Origin: Alteriqipengyuania halimionae
GTDB lineage: Bacteria; Pseudomonadota; Alphaproteobacteria; Sphingomonadales; Sphingomonadaceae
DNA length: 64,000 nt
Assembly (NCBI RefSeq): GCF_009827575.1
Contig: NZ_WTYR01000001.1
Span: 2,391,001-2,455,000, forward strand
Direction: 5' to 3'
Made by a program: the position numbers and the translations under genes
Notes under the pieces: model-generated
What the model was told of the DNA's origin: nothing
The model's database searches: none
What the model saw: only the letters and a program-made list of their open reading frames with translations
Part shown: positions 34,023 to 42,159 of the stretch, piece by piece
How the letters are laid out: each line of letters opens with the position of its first letter
Numbering within the stretch: position 1 is the stretch's first letter

Positions 34023-34660
34023 TCGAGAATGAAGACCAGGCTCGCGCCTGGGTTGAGGCTTTGCCGGAGTGCGACCCCTCGATGATCGCGCGGTTTGAGC
34101 GCTTCGAAGCGCTCCTCCGCGATGAGAACGACCGACAAAATCTGGTCTCCGCAAAATCGCTCGATCACACGTGGTCCCGGCACTTCGCCGATAGCCTGCA
34201 GCTACTTCAAGATGTTCCACGTGAAACATCCGATTGGCTCGATCTCGGTACAGGGGCGGGGTTTCCGGGAATCGCGATAGCGATCGCGCGCCCTGATCAG
34301 GAAACCGTATGCGTCGAATCGCGCGCACTTCGCACCAAGTTTCTCGATTACATTGTTGACGAGCTCGAGCTCACGCAGTGTCGTATCTTGCACTGCCGGT
34401 TGCAGGACGTAGAAACGCGTCCGTTCGACGCTGTTTCAGCTCGCGCGTTCGCGCCATTGCCCAAGCTCCTCGAATTGTCCTCTCGGTTTTCCACTCGGGA
34501 CACGCTATGGAGGTTGCCCAAGGGGCGCTCTGCGGCGCGGGAATTGGAAAACCTCCGGGGATGGGACCACATGTTCCACGTGGAACAATCCCTAACCGAC
34601 GCAGATTCCGGGATCATTTGCGGCACACTGGCTGGTCGCAAGAAAGGGAAGCGGGCATGA
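34019..34660 (+). CDS. rsmG: 16S rRNA m7G527 methyltransferase RsmG
   Basis: RsmG (GidB), 213 residues, methylates G527 in 16S rRNA. The SAM motif is [20 protein letters not shown], and the N-terminal basic segment (about 15-60) and [11 protein letters not shown] are typical. It overlaps mnmG by 4 nt and its stop overlaps the parA start. Two parS sites are embedded in its coding sequence, so natural selection acts on both codons and ParB binding. Confidence 0.93.
   Translation: MIENEDQARAWVEALPECDPSMIARFERFEALLRDENDRQNLVSAKSLDHTWSRHFADSLQLLQDVPRETSDWLDLGTGAGFPGIAIAIARPDQETVCVESRALRTKFLDYIVDELELTQCRILHCRLQDVETRPFDAVSARAFAPLPKLLELSSRFSTRDTLWRLPKGRSAARELENLRGWDHMFHVEQSLTDADSGIICGTLAGRKKGKRA
34213..34228. 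other. parS: parS site 3 (inside rsmG)
   Basis: TGTTCCACGTGAAACA, one base short of a perfect palindrome and mixing the two common parS half-sites. It encodes residues in the N-terminal half of RsmG. Confidence 0.88.
34572..34587. other. parS: parS site 4 (inside rsmG, near parA)
   Basis: TGTTCCACGTGGAACA, identical to site 1, 70 nt before the parA start. Together the sites span about 2.5 kb directly upstream of parAB. Confidence 0.9.
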
Positions 34661-35433
34661 TCGTCATAGCTGTGGCCAATCAGAAGGGCGGTGTGGGGAA
34701 AACCACCACAGCCATCAACATGGCAACCGCGATGGCCGCGATCGGGTGGAAAACGCTGCTGATCGATCTCGACCCCCAGGGAAATGCATCGACCGGGCTG
34801 GGGATCACCGCCGAGCAACGCTCGATGTCGATTTACGACCTGCTCGTCGAGGACGCGGATCTGGAGGATTGTCTCGTGGCGAGCTCAATCCCCGGTCTCG
34901 ATGTCCTTCCGGCTACACAGGATCTTTCCGGCGCCGAAGTGCAGCTTGTTTCGCGCGAAAACCGCAATACGGGCCTGAAGGATGCCCTTGCCAGGCAGTC
35001 TCGCCATGAGATCGCGTTTATCGATTGCCCGCCTTCATTGGGTCTCCTGACGCTCAATGCGCTGACCGCTGCGGACACATTGCTAGTCCCTCTCCAATGC
35101 GAATTCTTCGCGCTGGAAGGGCTCAGTCAGCTTTTGCAAACGGTGGAGCAAGTGCAGGGTCACCTGAACCCCGATTTGGGAATCATCGGCATCGCACTGA
35201 CGATGTTCGACCGGCGAAATCGCCTGACCGACCAGGTTGCCGACGACGTGCGCGAATGTTTGGGCCAACTGGTCTTCGAAACGGTCGTCCCGCGTAACGT
35301 GCGGCTGTCGGAGGCGCCAAGTCATGGCCTTCCCGCGCTGGTCTATGATCAGAATTGTACGGGCAGCCGAGCCTATATGGCGCTCGCGCGCGAGCTGATC
35401 GGCCGACTGCCTGAAAAAAGGAAAGCCGCATGA
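34657..35433 (+). CDS. parA: Chromosome-partitioning ATPase ParA
   Basis: A 258-residue Walker-type ATPase that drives ParB-parS movement. It starts [18 protein letters not shown], the deviant Walker A, then LIDLDPQGNAST (A'), FIDCPPSLGLL (Walker B) and VPRNVRLSEAPSHGLP near the C-terminus. It lacks the N-terminal helix-turn-helix of plasmid ParA, so it is the chromosomal (Soj-like) type. AAGGGAAG precedes the ATG, which overlaps the rsmG stop as ATGA. parB overlaps its stop. Confidence 0.96.
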   Translation: MIVIAVANQKGGVGKTTTAINMATAMAAIGWKTLLIDLDPQGNASTGLGITAEQRSMSIYDLLVEDADLEDCLVASSIPGLDVLPATQDLSGAEVQLVSRENRNTGLKDALARQSRHEIAFIDCPPSLGLLTLNALTAADTLLVPLQCEFFALEGLSQLLQTVEQVQGHLNPDLGIIGIALTMFDRRNRLTDQVADDVRECLGQLVFETVVPRNVRLSEAPSHGLPALVYDQNCTGSRAYMALARELIGRLPEKRKAA

Positions 35434-36410
35434 GCGATTCGAAAGCGAAACCGGCACAGAAGAAGCGCCAGGCGCTCGGCCGCGGGCTCGGGGCTCTGAT
35501 CGGGGAGACCAAGCGCGAACAGGTCGTGCGTCCTGCCCGAAGCACCGGATCGCAGGAAGCAAGTTCGTCAGCAGCTTCATCTCCGGTCGATGCCGTACAG
35601 GGAGAAGGGCTCGCAACGATTCCGATCGCGCAGATTTCGCCCCATCCCGGCCAGCCCCGCAAACATTTCGATGACGACGCACTTGGCGAACTCGCGGCTT
35701 CGATTTCGGCGCGTGGGGTGATCCAGCCGGTTATCGTCACGCGCGAAGCGGCCCGCAAATTTCGCCTTGTCGCTGGCGAACGCCGCTGGCGCGCCGCCCA
35801 GAAGGCGCAACTGCATGAAATCCCTGCAATAATAAGGGATTTGACCGAGCGTGAAGTGACCGCGCTGGCGCTGATAGAGAATCTGCAGCGCGAAGATCTC
35901 AATCCGGTCGACGAAGCTCGTGCGTATCAGAGGCTCGCCGACGACGAAGGCATGACCCAGGCAGAGATTGCCCAGATGGTCGACAAGTCACGCAGCCACG
36001 TCGCCAATTTTCAACGCCTGCTGGCTCTGCCGGCCAAGGTGCTCGATGCCCTGGCCGCAGACAAGCTCACCATGGGTCATGCGCGTGCGATGATCGGATT
36101 CGACGGAGCCGAGGCGCTGGCCAAGAAAGCGATCGCCAAGGGCATGTCGGTCCGCGATGTCGAACGGGCGGTGCGTCGGTCCCATGCCGACGCGGCAGGC
36201 GAGGGCAAGCCGAAGGACGAATTCAAGAGCGCGTCGGGTGCGCCCGATTCGGATATCCGGACCGTCGAGCGGCATCTCGAGGAGTTTCTCGGCATGAAGG
36301 TGCGAATCACGGGAGAAAGCGATCCGCGTAAAGGCACGCTCGCGATTCGCTACACCACACTCGACCAGCTCGATACGCTCTGCCAGCGCCTGTCGGGCGG
36401 CGATATCTAG
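35430..36410 (+). CDS. parB: Chromosome-partitioning protein ParB
   Basis: A 326-residue CTP-dependent DNA clamp that loads at parS. The N-terminal LGRGLGALIG contacts ParA, HPGQPRKHF begins the ParB/Sulfiredoxin domain, and GERRWRAAQKA is the CTP-binding motif. The helix-turn-helix region AQMVDKSRSHVANF follows, and a C-terminal dimerisation segment ends the protein. It is coupled to parA by ATGA. The four parS-like sites upstream are its likely loading sites. Confidence 0.96.
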   Translation: MSDSKAKPAQKKRQALGRGLGALIGETKREQVVRPARSTGSQEASSSAASSPVDAVQGEGLATIPIAQISPHPGQPRKHFDDDALGELAASISARGVIQPVIVTREAARKFRLVAGERRWRAAQKAQLHEIPAIIRDLTEREVTALALIENLQREDLNPVDEARAYQRLADDEGMTQAEIAQMVDKSRSHVANFQRLLALPAKVLDALAADKLTMGHARAMIGFDGAEALAKKAIAKGMSVRDVERAVRRSHADAAGEGKPKDEFKSASGAPDSDIRTVERHLEEFLGMKVRITGESDPRKGTLAIRYTTLDQLDTLCQRLSGGDI

Positions 36411-36486
36411 AACCGCGTCGATTCGTTCACGCGCGCGTGGGTGCAAGGCACCTGCGGGAGGGGTACGCCCTTCCAGCAGGGGAATC

Positions 36487-36494
36487 TTAACCAT
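36487..36494 (+). promoter_or_regulatory. CtrA half-site-like sequence upstream of the pilin gene
   Basis: TTAACCAT, the 8-mer described as a CtrA half site in alphaproteobacteria, 134 nt upstream of the DUF4402 start, in a 217-nt gap after parB. No second TTAA at the full-site spacing is present, so it is only suggestive. The gap shows nothing else clear. Confidence 0.3.
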
Positions 36495-36627
36495 AAACCG
36501 TAGGCCGGGCTGAACCATGTTCCGCTAGCTGTCCTTATCGCGGTCGGGGCTAGAAGGCCTCATCGCCGCTCCGGGTGGGTCGGGGCGACGAAAACATAAA
36601 GACTGCTTTCAAGGGACGGAAACAACC

Positions 36628-37134
36628 ATGCGTAAACTCATTGCTATTGCGGCTGCCGGTGCGGCGCTTGCTACTGCCCCCGCCTATGCTGCGGACACCG
36701 AGACGGCCACGGCCTCGGTCGAAATTCTGCCAACCATCACGCTGACCAAAGCCAGCGATCTCGATTTCGGCACGATCGCCGTGAACGGCGCGGGCTCCGC
36801 GACGATCGCCGCTTCGGTCGGTGCGAGCGCTTCGTGTTCGGCCAATCTCGTGTGCCCGGGATCGGGCAGCGCGGTCGCCTCCTTCAACGCCGCCGGGACG
36901 GACGGCGTGGCGTTCACCGCCTCGGTCGATGAAAGCTCGATCGACCTCGTGGGCCAGACGGATGCCTCCGAGTCGCTCGAACTCGACAATTTCACGGTCG
37001 GCTATGATGCGACCAAGGGCCAAACGCTAGATGGCGACACCCCGGTCTATGTCGGCGCTACCCTGAACTTCAATGGCGGCGAATCGGCACAGGTCTACTC
37101 GGGCGACTTCAACGTCACCGCCGAGTATCAGTAA
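36628..37134 (+). CDS. DUF4402 fimbrial-type structural subunit
   Basis: A 168-residue exported protein with signal peptide MRKLIAIAAAGAALATAPAYA. The rest is a beta-rich DUF4402 domain that starts ATASVEILPTITL and has two cysteines (SCSANLVC, about 70 and 76). DUF4402 proteins lie next to chaperone-usher genes and are regarded as pilus subunits. No separate adhesin is seen in the locus. It has its own strong terminator, so it is probably made in excess over the downstream chaperone and usher. The upstream leader shares a 10-nt CAAGGGACGG element with the chaperone gene. Confidence 0.85.
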   Translation: MRKLIAIAAAGAALATAPAYAADTETATASVEILPTITLTKASDLDFGTIAVNGAGSATIAASVGASASCSANLVCPGSGSAVASFNAAGTDGVAFTASVDESSIDLVGQTDASESLELDNFTVGYDATKGQTLDGDTPVYVGATLNFNGGESAQVYSGDFNVTAEYQ

Positions 37135-37183
37135 TTCGTATGACGGAATGAGCCACGGCACCCAGTGGCTCTGTCCGAAATTC

Positions 37184-37216
37184 AGGCCGCTCCGCATCGT
37201 CGGAGCGGCCTTTTTC
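37184..37216 (+). terminator. Intrinsic terminator after the DUF4402 gene
   Basis: A perfect 11-bp stem AGGCCGCTCCG/CGGAGCGGCCT around a CATCGT loop, followed by TTTTT, 50 nt after the stop. It separates the pilin from the chaperone-usher genes. Confidence 0.9.
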
Positions 37217-37332
37217 GTGCCGACACGCCAAAGCGCACCCGTCACCAGGTAGCTGAAAATTAACCCTGTCTGCTTACCACGTTTGTCCGAAGGCGCTCTG
37301 CGCCGGACATTCCAAGGGACGGGAAAACATCG

Positions 37333-38154
37333 ATGATCTTCACGCGAATTCTGCGGACACTGGCCGCGTTTCTTGCTGTCGCAAGCGCACACCCTGCCAT
37401 GGCTCAAGGCGACTTGCTCGTTGCGCCCACGCGCGTTGTTATCGAGGGATCGGGTTCGGACGAAGTGATCCTCAACAATATCGGCGACGAACCGGCGACC
37501 TATCGGATCAGTCTGGTTCTTCGCCGAATGACCGAGGAGGGCGAACTGGTCGATGTCGAGGAGGCTGACGCGAGCGAGGCCGAGACGGCGGCTCTTTCGA
37601 TGTTCCGCTACGCCCCGCGCCGGGTCACCTTGCCCCCGAACCAGCCACAGTCGATCCGCATTGCGGCGCGTCCCGGTCAGGCTCCCGACGGCGAATACCG
37701 GGTCCACATGTTGTTCCGTGCCATACCCAAAGCCGTGCGGGTCGAAGACGAGGCCGCCGAACGGGCGCAGGGCATCGCGATCCAGCTGCGCCCCGTTTAC
37801 GGCATCACGATCCCGCTGATCGTTCGCAAGGGACGGCTCGCTAGCGAAGTGTCGCTCGACAATGTGCGTGTTGTCGGTGAACCCGGCAGCGAAGCCATCG
37901 CTCTCGATGTCGCGCGAACGGGCGATCGCTCGGTCTATGGCGAGTTTCTGGTGTTTTCACAGGGCGGCGATGAACCGATCGCGCTTGTCCGTGGTATTGG
38001 CGTCTATCCCGAGATTGGCACGAGGCCGGTGGCGATTCCGCTGCGCGGTGATGCGGCGGCCCAAGCGCGCAATGGCCCGGTTCGCATCGAGTACCGCGAA
38101 TTCGCTGCCAATGGCGGTGGCCTGATCGCCGAGATCGAAGCGAGCCTGCCCTAA
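37333..38154 (+). CDS. PapD-like periplasmic pilus chaperone
   Basis: A 273-residue exported chaperone. A signal peptide ends at PAMAQ, and an N-terminal immunoglobulin-like domain carries LLVAPTRVVIEG and RYAPRRVTLPPNQPQSIRIAARPG, the PapD-type signature. A second domain follows and the C-terminal strand ends with IAEIEASLP. It probably folds the DUF4402 subunit in the periplasm by donor-strand complementation. The ATG at 37333 has AAGGGACGGG upstream. The usher starts 33 nt downstream. Confidence 0.88.
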   Translation: MIFTRILRTLAAFLAVASAHPAMAQGDLLVAPTRVVIEGSGSDEVILNNIGDEPATYRISLVLRRMTEEGELVDVEEADASEAETAALSMFRYAPRRVTLPPNQPQSIRIAARPGQAPDGEYRVHMLFRAIPKAVRVEDEAAERAQGIAIQLRPVYGITIPLIVRKGRLASEVSLDNVRVVGEPGSEAIALDVARTGDRSVYGEFLVFSQGGDEPIALVRGIGVYPEIGTRPVAIPLRGDAAAQARNGPVRIEYREFAANGGGLIAEIEASLP

Positions 38155-38187
38155 ATTCGCCGTATCCGCGACTTCGGTATCCGAGCC

Positions 38188-40893
38188 GTGTTCTCCATCC
38201 ACCGTCTGGGCAGGAAAGCCGCTGCGACACTCGCTGCGGCTTTGCTGCTCGGCACGGGCCAGGTCGCGGCGCAGGAGTGGGAGCCGACCGAAGACGATTC
38301 GCTGATCGTCGAAATTCGGGCGGGCAGTTACACGCTTGGCGGCATGGTCCGCGGCTACCAGACGGCCGACGGTGTCTGCATCGATCTGGCCGATACCGTG
38401 CAGGCGCTCGATGTCGCGCTCCGTGTCGACCCGAAGTCGCGCCGCGCAACTGGCTGGATATTTTCCGAAGACAATACCGTTACGATCGATCGAGACTCGT
38501 CCACCGCACGTACCAGGAACGGGACGCGCAAACTTTGGCCCGACGAGATCTATGACACGCCCGAGGGCTGGTGCGTCGATACGCGGACGCTCTCGGAATG
38601 GTTCGGCGCCACGGTTCGCTTCGATATGTCGAGCCTGTCGGTCGTGATCGAAAGCGACAAGCCGCTTCCCTTTCTGGAAGCGCTCGAGCGCAAAAGTCGC
38701 GCAGCACGACTTCGACCGAAGCCGAAATTCGACATCTCCCAGCTCCCACATGCCGAATTGCCCTATCGTGATTGGCGGACCCCTGCGGTCGATGTGCTCG
38801 CGCGGGCCAAGCTCAATGGCGCGGCCAATGGCAGCACGTCGACCGAGTTCCGCTATGAAGCCTATGCCAGCGGTGAAATCCTGGGCGCGAGCTTCAATGC
38901 CCGCCTTGCTTCGGATCGCCAGGGCGTGCCCGACAGCTTGCGCCTGCGCGCGTTCCGGACCGATCCCGACGGTGGCTTGCTGGGCCCGCTAGGTGCCACG
39001 CAAGTCGCGGTAGGCGATGTGCAGCTCAATGCCGGCCAACTTACCGCGCAGACCGCGGTCGGTCGCGGGGCCTTCGTCTCGAACCGCCCGATCGAACGTC
39101 CGTCGCAATTCGGCACCACCGCGCTAACCGGCGCGCTGCCCGCGGGATGGGATGCAGAGCTCTACCGCAACGGACAATTGATCGCGTGGCAACAATCGCG
39201 TGCTGATGGCCGCTACGAATTCCTCGATGTCGCGCTTCTGTTCGGGCAGAACCTCCTCGAAGTCGTGCTGTACGGTCCACAAGGGCAGGTCCGGCGCGAG
39301 ACGAGTACGATTCCCGTCGGGCAGGAGAGTATCCCCGAGGGCAAGACATATTACTGGGCTGGCGTGGTCGAAAAGGATCGCGACCTGATCCGGATTGGCG
39401 ATGATGCTCCGGGTGTGGGCGTCGGCGGCGGCTGGCGCTGGGGCGTGGGTGTCGAGCGCGGGATCGACAAACGCACCGTGGTCGGCTTGGGGGCCTATAG
39501 CCTGTCCACCTTGGGCGAGCGCCGTAACTTTATCGAAGGCAATGTTCAGCGCACACTCGGCCCAGCGGTGCTTTCGATAACGGCCGCGCAGCAATTCGGC
39601 GGTGGTCGTGCTTACTCGGCGCAGGCGCTCGGACAGATCGGGAAGCTCAATTTCCAGGCCCAGACGCTGTGGCTCGACGGCGAGTATCAGAGCGAAGTCA
39701 TCGATACGAACACGCGCCGCGAGCATTCGGTGCTGTTCGACTATTTGATGCCGACAGGCGCGCGCAGTTCGCTCCCGCTTCAAGCCGGCTATCGTCGCGC
39801 GTCGCTGCGTGACGGAACCACCGTGAACGAATGGACCGGGCGTGCGTCGCTGATGATGCGCGGGATCTCATTGACCGCAGGCGTAACGCAACGCTCGTCC
39901 AGCGGGCCGAGCGAGCGGCGCTATCGCAACGGGACGATTCTCGATCTGCTCGGGAACACGTCGGTCGGGCGGGTACGGTTGCGCGGAGCGGGCAAGTGGC
40001 GTGTCTCCGGTGCGGAGGCCGGATTCGAGGAGGCGGAACTGAGTGCCGAAACTAGGCTCACCGACCGGTCGGACCTGCGCGCCAGCGTTGGCTACGACAA
40101 CCTGCTGGGCCGCACCGCGTTCAGCGCCGGCTATGTTCACCAGTTCGATCGCTTCGCCGTGCGTGCCGATGCGACCTATCGCACAGACAAGTCATTCGGC
40201 TTCGGCGTGTCGCTCGCCTTCAGCCTCGGCCGCGATCCGGTTGGTGGCGGGCTACGGGTCTCGAACGAGAAACTCGCTCGCAAGGGGAGCGCGGCCGTGA
40301 CCGTATTTTTGGACGAGAACGGTGACGGAAAGCGCCAGGCGAACGAGAAACCCCTGGAAGGCGTCGGTGTGGAAGCAGGAATATTGCACTCGCTCGCTCC
40401 GACCGATGCCCAGGGACGCACCGTGATCGACGGGCTTCCGCCTTATCGCCCGGTCACGGTCAGTATCGACATGGCGACCTTGCCCGATCCGCTGATGCAG
40501 CCGACAGTACAGGGGGTGGTGGTCTCGCCGCGCCCCGGCGTCGAAGCGGAAATCCAGCTCGCGCTGGCACCTTCGGGCGAGATCGAAGGCACGCTGCTAT
40601 CTGCCGACGGCACGCCGCGCGGCGGGGTGACGCTCGAACTGGTCGATGGGCGAGGGCTGGTGATCAAAAGCATCGTCAGCGAGTTCGACGGGTTCTTCCT
40701 GTTCGATCAGGTCGCCTACGGCCGCTACGCGATCCGCCTGGCCGAAAGCTCGGCCGAAGCGCTCGACGTGCCACGCGATCTCGGGATCGTGACCGAACTG
40801 TCGCAAGGTAGGGACCTCGTCGTGCTCGGCTTCGTGCGACTTGGCGAGCGCGCCGAGAAGCGCACTCCGGCGCTCAAGAGCACGGGTTCTTAA
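38188..40893 (+). CDS. Outer-membrane usher-like protein with a C-terminal carboxypeptidase-regulatory-like domain
   Basis: A 901-residue protein. After a signal peptide (ending near VAAQ), an N-terminal periplasmic region has cysteines 67 and 131 or so. A long beta-rich middle (about 220-690) is the likely barrel, with NGQLIAWQQSRADGRYEFLDVALLFGQN as a plug-like segment in parts. The C-terminal part (about 700-880) has a SdrD/prealbumin-like fold with VTVFLDENGDGKRQ and a repeat PSGEIEGTLLSADG. Typical fimbrial ushers lack such extension details. It starts with GTG. Together with the chaperone and DUF4402 subunit it forms a minimal pilus assembly set. Confidence 0.82.
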   Translation: MFSIHRLGRKAAATLAAALLLGTGQVAAQEWEPTEDDSLIVEIRAGSYTLGGMVRGYQTADGVCIDLADTVQALDVALRVDPKSRRATGWIFSEDNTVTIDRDSSTARTRNGTRKLWPDEIYDTPEGWCVDTRTLSEWFGATVRFDMSSLSVVIESDKPLPFLEALERKSRAARLRPKPKFDISQLPHAELPYRDWRTPAVDVLARAKLNGAANGSTSTEFRYEAYASGEILGASFNARLASDRQGVPDSLRLRAFRTDPDGGLLGPLGATQVAVGDVQLNAGQLTAQTAVGRGAFVSNRPIERPSQFGTTALTGALPAGWDAELYRNGQLIAWQQSRADGRYEFLDVALLFGQNLLEVVLYGPQGQVRRETSTIPVGQESIPEGKTYYWAGVVEKDRDLIRIGDDAPGVGVGGGWRWGVGVERGIDKRTVVGLGAYSLSTLGERRNFIEGNVQRTLGPAVLSITAAQQFGGGRAYSAQALGQIGKLNFQAQTLWLDGEYQSEVIDTNTRREHSVLFDYLMPTGARSSLPLQAGYRRASLRDGTTVNEWTGRASLMMRGISLTAGVTQRSSSGPSERRYRNGTILDLLGNTSVGRVRLRGAGKWRVSGAEAGFEEAELSAETRLTDRSDLRASVGYDNLLGRTAFSAGYVHQFDRFAVRADATYRTDKSFGFGVSLAFSLGRDPVGGGLRVSNEKLARKGSAAVTVFLDENGDGKRQANEKPLEGVGVEAGILHSLAPTDAQGRTVIDGLPPYRPVTVSIDMATLPDPLMQPTVQGVVVSPRPGVEAEIQLALAPSGEIEGTLLSADGTPRGGVTLELVDGRGLVIKSIVSEFDGFFLFDQVAYGRYAIRLAESSAEALDVPRDLGIVTELSQGRDLVVLGFVRLGERAEKRTPALKSTGS

Positions 40894-40905
40894 TCGCGCG
40901 ATTAA
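40890..40905. promoter_or_regulatory. Perfect palindrome upstream of the acyl-CoA dehydrogenase gene
   Basis: TTAATCGCGCGATTAA, a perfect 16-bp palindrome overlapping the usher's TAA stop, 61 nt before the dehydrogenase ATG. The size suits an operator for a TetR-type repressor of fatty-acid genes. No regulator gene is adjacent, so the identity is unknown. Confidence 0.45.
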
Positions 40906-40965
40906 ATTTTGCTTGGAAGCCTTTGGTCGGCGCGGCATAACGCTGCCATACCAAGGGAGAAAACG

Positions 40966-42120
40966 ATGCCGCTCGATCAGATTCCGCGCACTGCCTATAA
41001 CGAAGATCACGAGGCGTTTCGCGAAACCGTCCGCCGTTTCATGAAGGAAGAGATCGCGCCGCACCGGCAGCAATGGGCCGAGGACAAGATCGTGCCCAAG
41101 GAAATCTGGCCCAAGGCCGGCGAGCTCGGCATGCTGTGCCCCACCGTGCCCGAGGAGTATGGCGGGCTCGGGCTCGATTTCGGTTACAATGCGATCGTCG
41201 ACGAAGAGAGCTCGTACAATGGCGGGGTCGCGACCGGCTTCTCGCTCCAGTCCGATATCGTGTGCAACTATCTCGTCGCTTACGGTTCGGAGGAGCAGAA
41301 GAAGAAATGGCTTCCGCGCATGGTTTCGGGCGAGACGATCACCGCGATCGCGATGACCGAGCCGGGCGTCGGTTCCGATCTCCAGTCGATCACCACCACC
41401 GCGAAGAAGGATGGCAATCACTACGTCATCAACGGATCGAAGACCTATATCACCAACGGCCAGAACGCCGATCTGGTGCTGGTCTGCGCGAAGACCGATC
41501 CCGATGCCGATCCGGCCTGGCAGGGCGTTTCGATCATTCTCGTCGAAGCCGATCGCGAAGGGTTCGAGCGGGGGCGCAATCTCGACAAGATCGGGATGGA
41601 CGAAGCCGACACCTCCGAACTGTTCTTCCACGATGTTCGCGTGCCGATCACCAATTGCCTTGGCGAAGAGGGGAAAGGCTTCATCTACCTGATGAGCGAA
41701 TTGCCCCAGGAACGCCTCTCGATCGCAATCAGCGCGCAGGCGAGCGCGCAACGCGTGTTCGAGGATACGGTGGAATTCACCCGAGACCGCAAGGCCTTCG
41801 GCAAGCCGGTGCTCGGCTTTCAGAACACCCGCTTCGTCCTCGCCGATCTCAAGGCGAAGCTGCAGGTCGGCTGGGCGCATCTCGACTGGGCGCTGGCCCG
41901 TCACCTGAAGCGCGAGCTGACACCCGAAGAGGGCGCGGCGGCCAAGCTCTGGCACACCGAGCTGCAATGGGAAGTCGTCGACAAGTGCCTGCAGCTGCAC
42001 GGCGGTGCGGGCTACATGAACGAATATCCGGTAGCCCGGGCCTGGCGCGCAGCCCGCGTCACCCGCATCTTCGGCGGAACCAACGAGATCATGAAGGAAC
42101 TGATCGGGCGGGGACTGTAA
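40966..42120 (+). CDS. Acyl-CoA dehydrogenase
   Basis: A 384-residue FAD enzyme catalysing the first step of beta-oxidation or branched-chain acyl-CoA degradation. The flavin-site motifs AMTEPGVGSDL (about 126) and ISAQASAQRVFED, the GGAGYMNEYPVARAWR end and GTNEIM are intact. The ATG at 40966 has AAGGGAGA upstream, in a 72-nt gap with a perfect palindrome. Its substrate chain length is not readable. A bidirectional terminator follows. Confidence 0.92.
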   Translation: MPLDQIPRTAYNEDHEAFRETVRRFMKEEIAPHRQQWAEDKIVPKEIWPKAGELGMLCPTVPEEYGGLGLDFGYNAIVDEESSYNGGVATGFSLQSDIVCNYLVAYGSEEQKKKWLPRMVSGETITAIAMTEPGVGSDLQSITTTAKKDGNHYVINGSKTYITNGQNADLVLVCAKTDPDADPAWQGVSIILVEADREGFERGRNLDKIGMDEADTSELFFHDVRVPITNCLGEEGKGFIYLMSELPQERLSIAISAQASAQRVFEDTVEFTRDRKAFGKPVLGFQNTRFVLADLKAKLQVGWAHLDWALARHLKRELTPEEGAAAKLWHTELQWEVVDKCLQLHGGAGYMNEYPVARAWRAARVTRIFGGTNEIMKELIGRGL

Positions 42121-42122
42121 GC

Positions 42123-42156
42123 GATACTCCCCTCCCTCACGCGGTAGGGGAGTATC
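42123..42156. terminator. Hairpin terminator between convergent genes
   Basis: An 11-bp perfect stem GATACTCCCCT/AGGGGAGTATC around a 12-nt loop in the 39-nt gap between the acyl-CoA dehydrogenase and the fRMsr gene. The T-tracts are short, so efficiency is uncertain, but it can serve both strands. Confidence 0.7.
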
Positions 42157-42159
42157 TTC

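Noticed and set aside
34947-34963. TTGTTTCGCGCGAAAAC inside parA, parS-like
   Set aside because: The centre is CGCG rather than ACGT and the outer bases differ, so it does not match parS.
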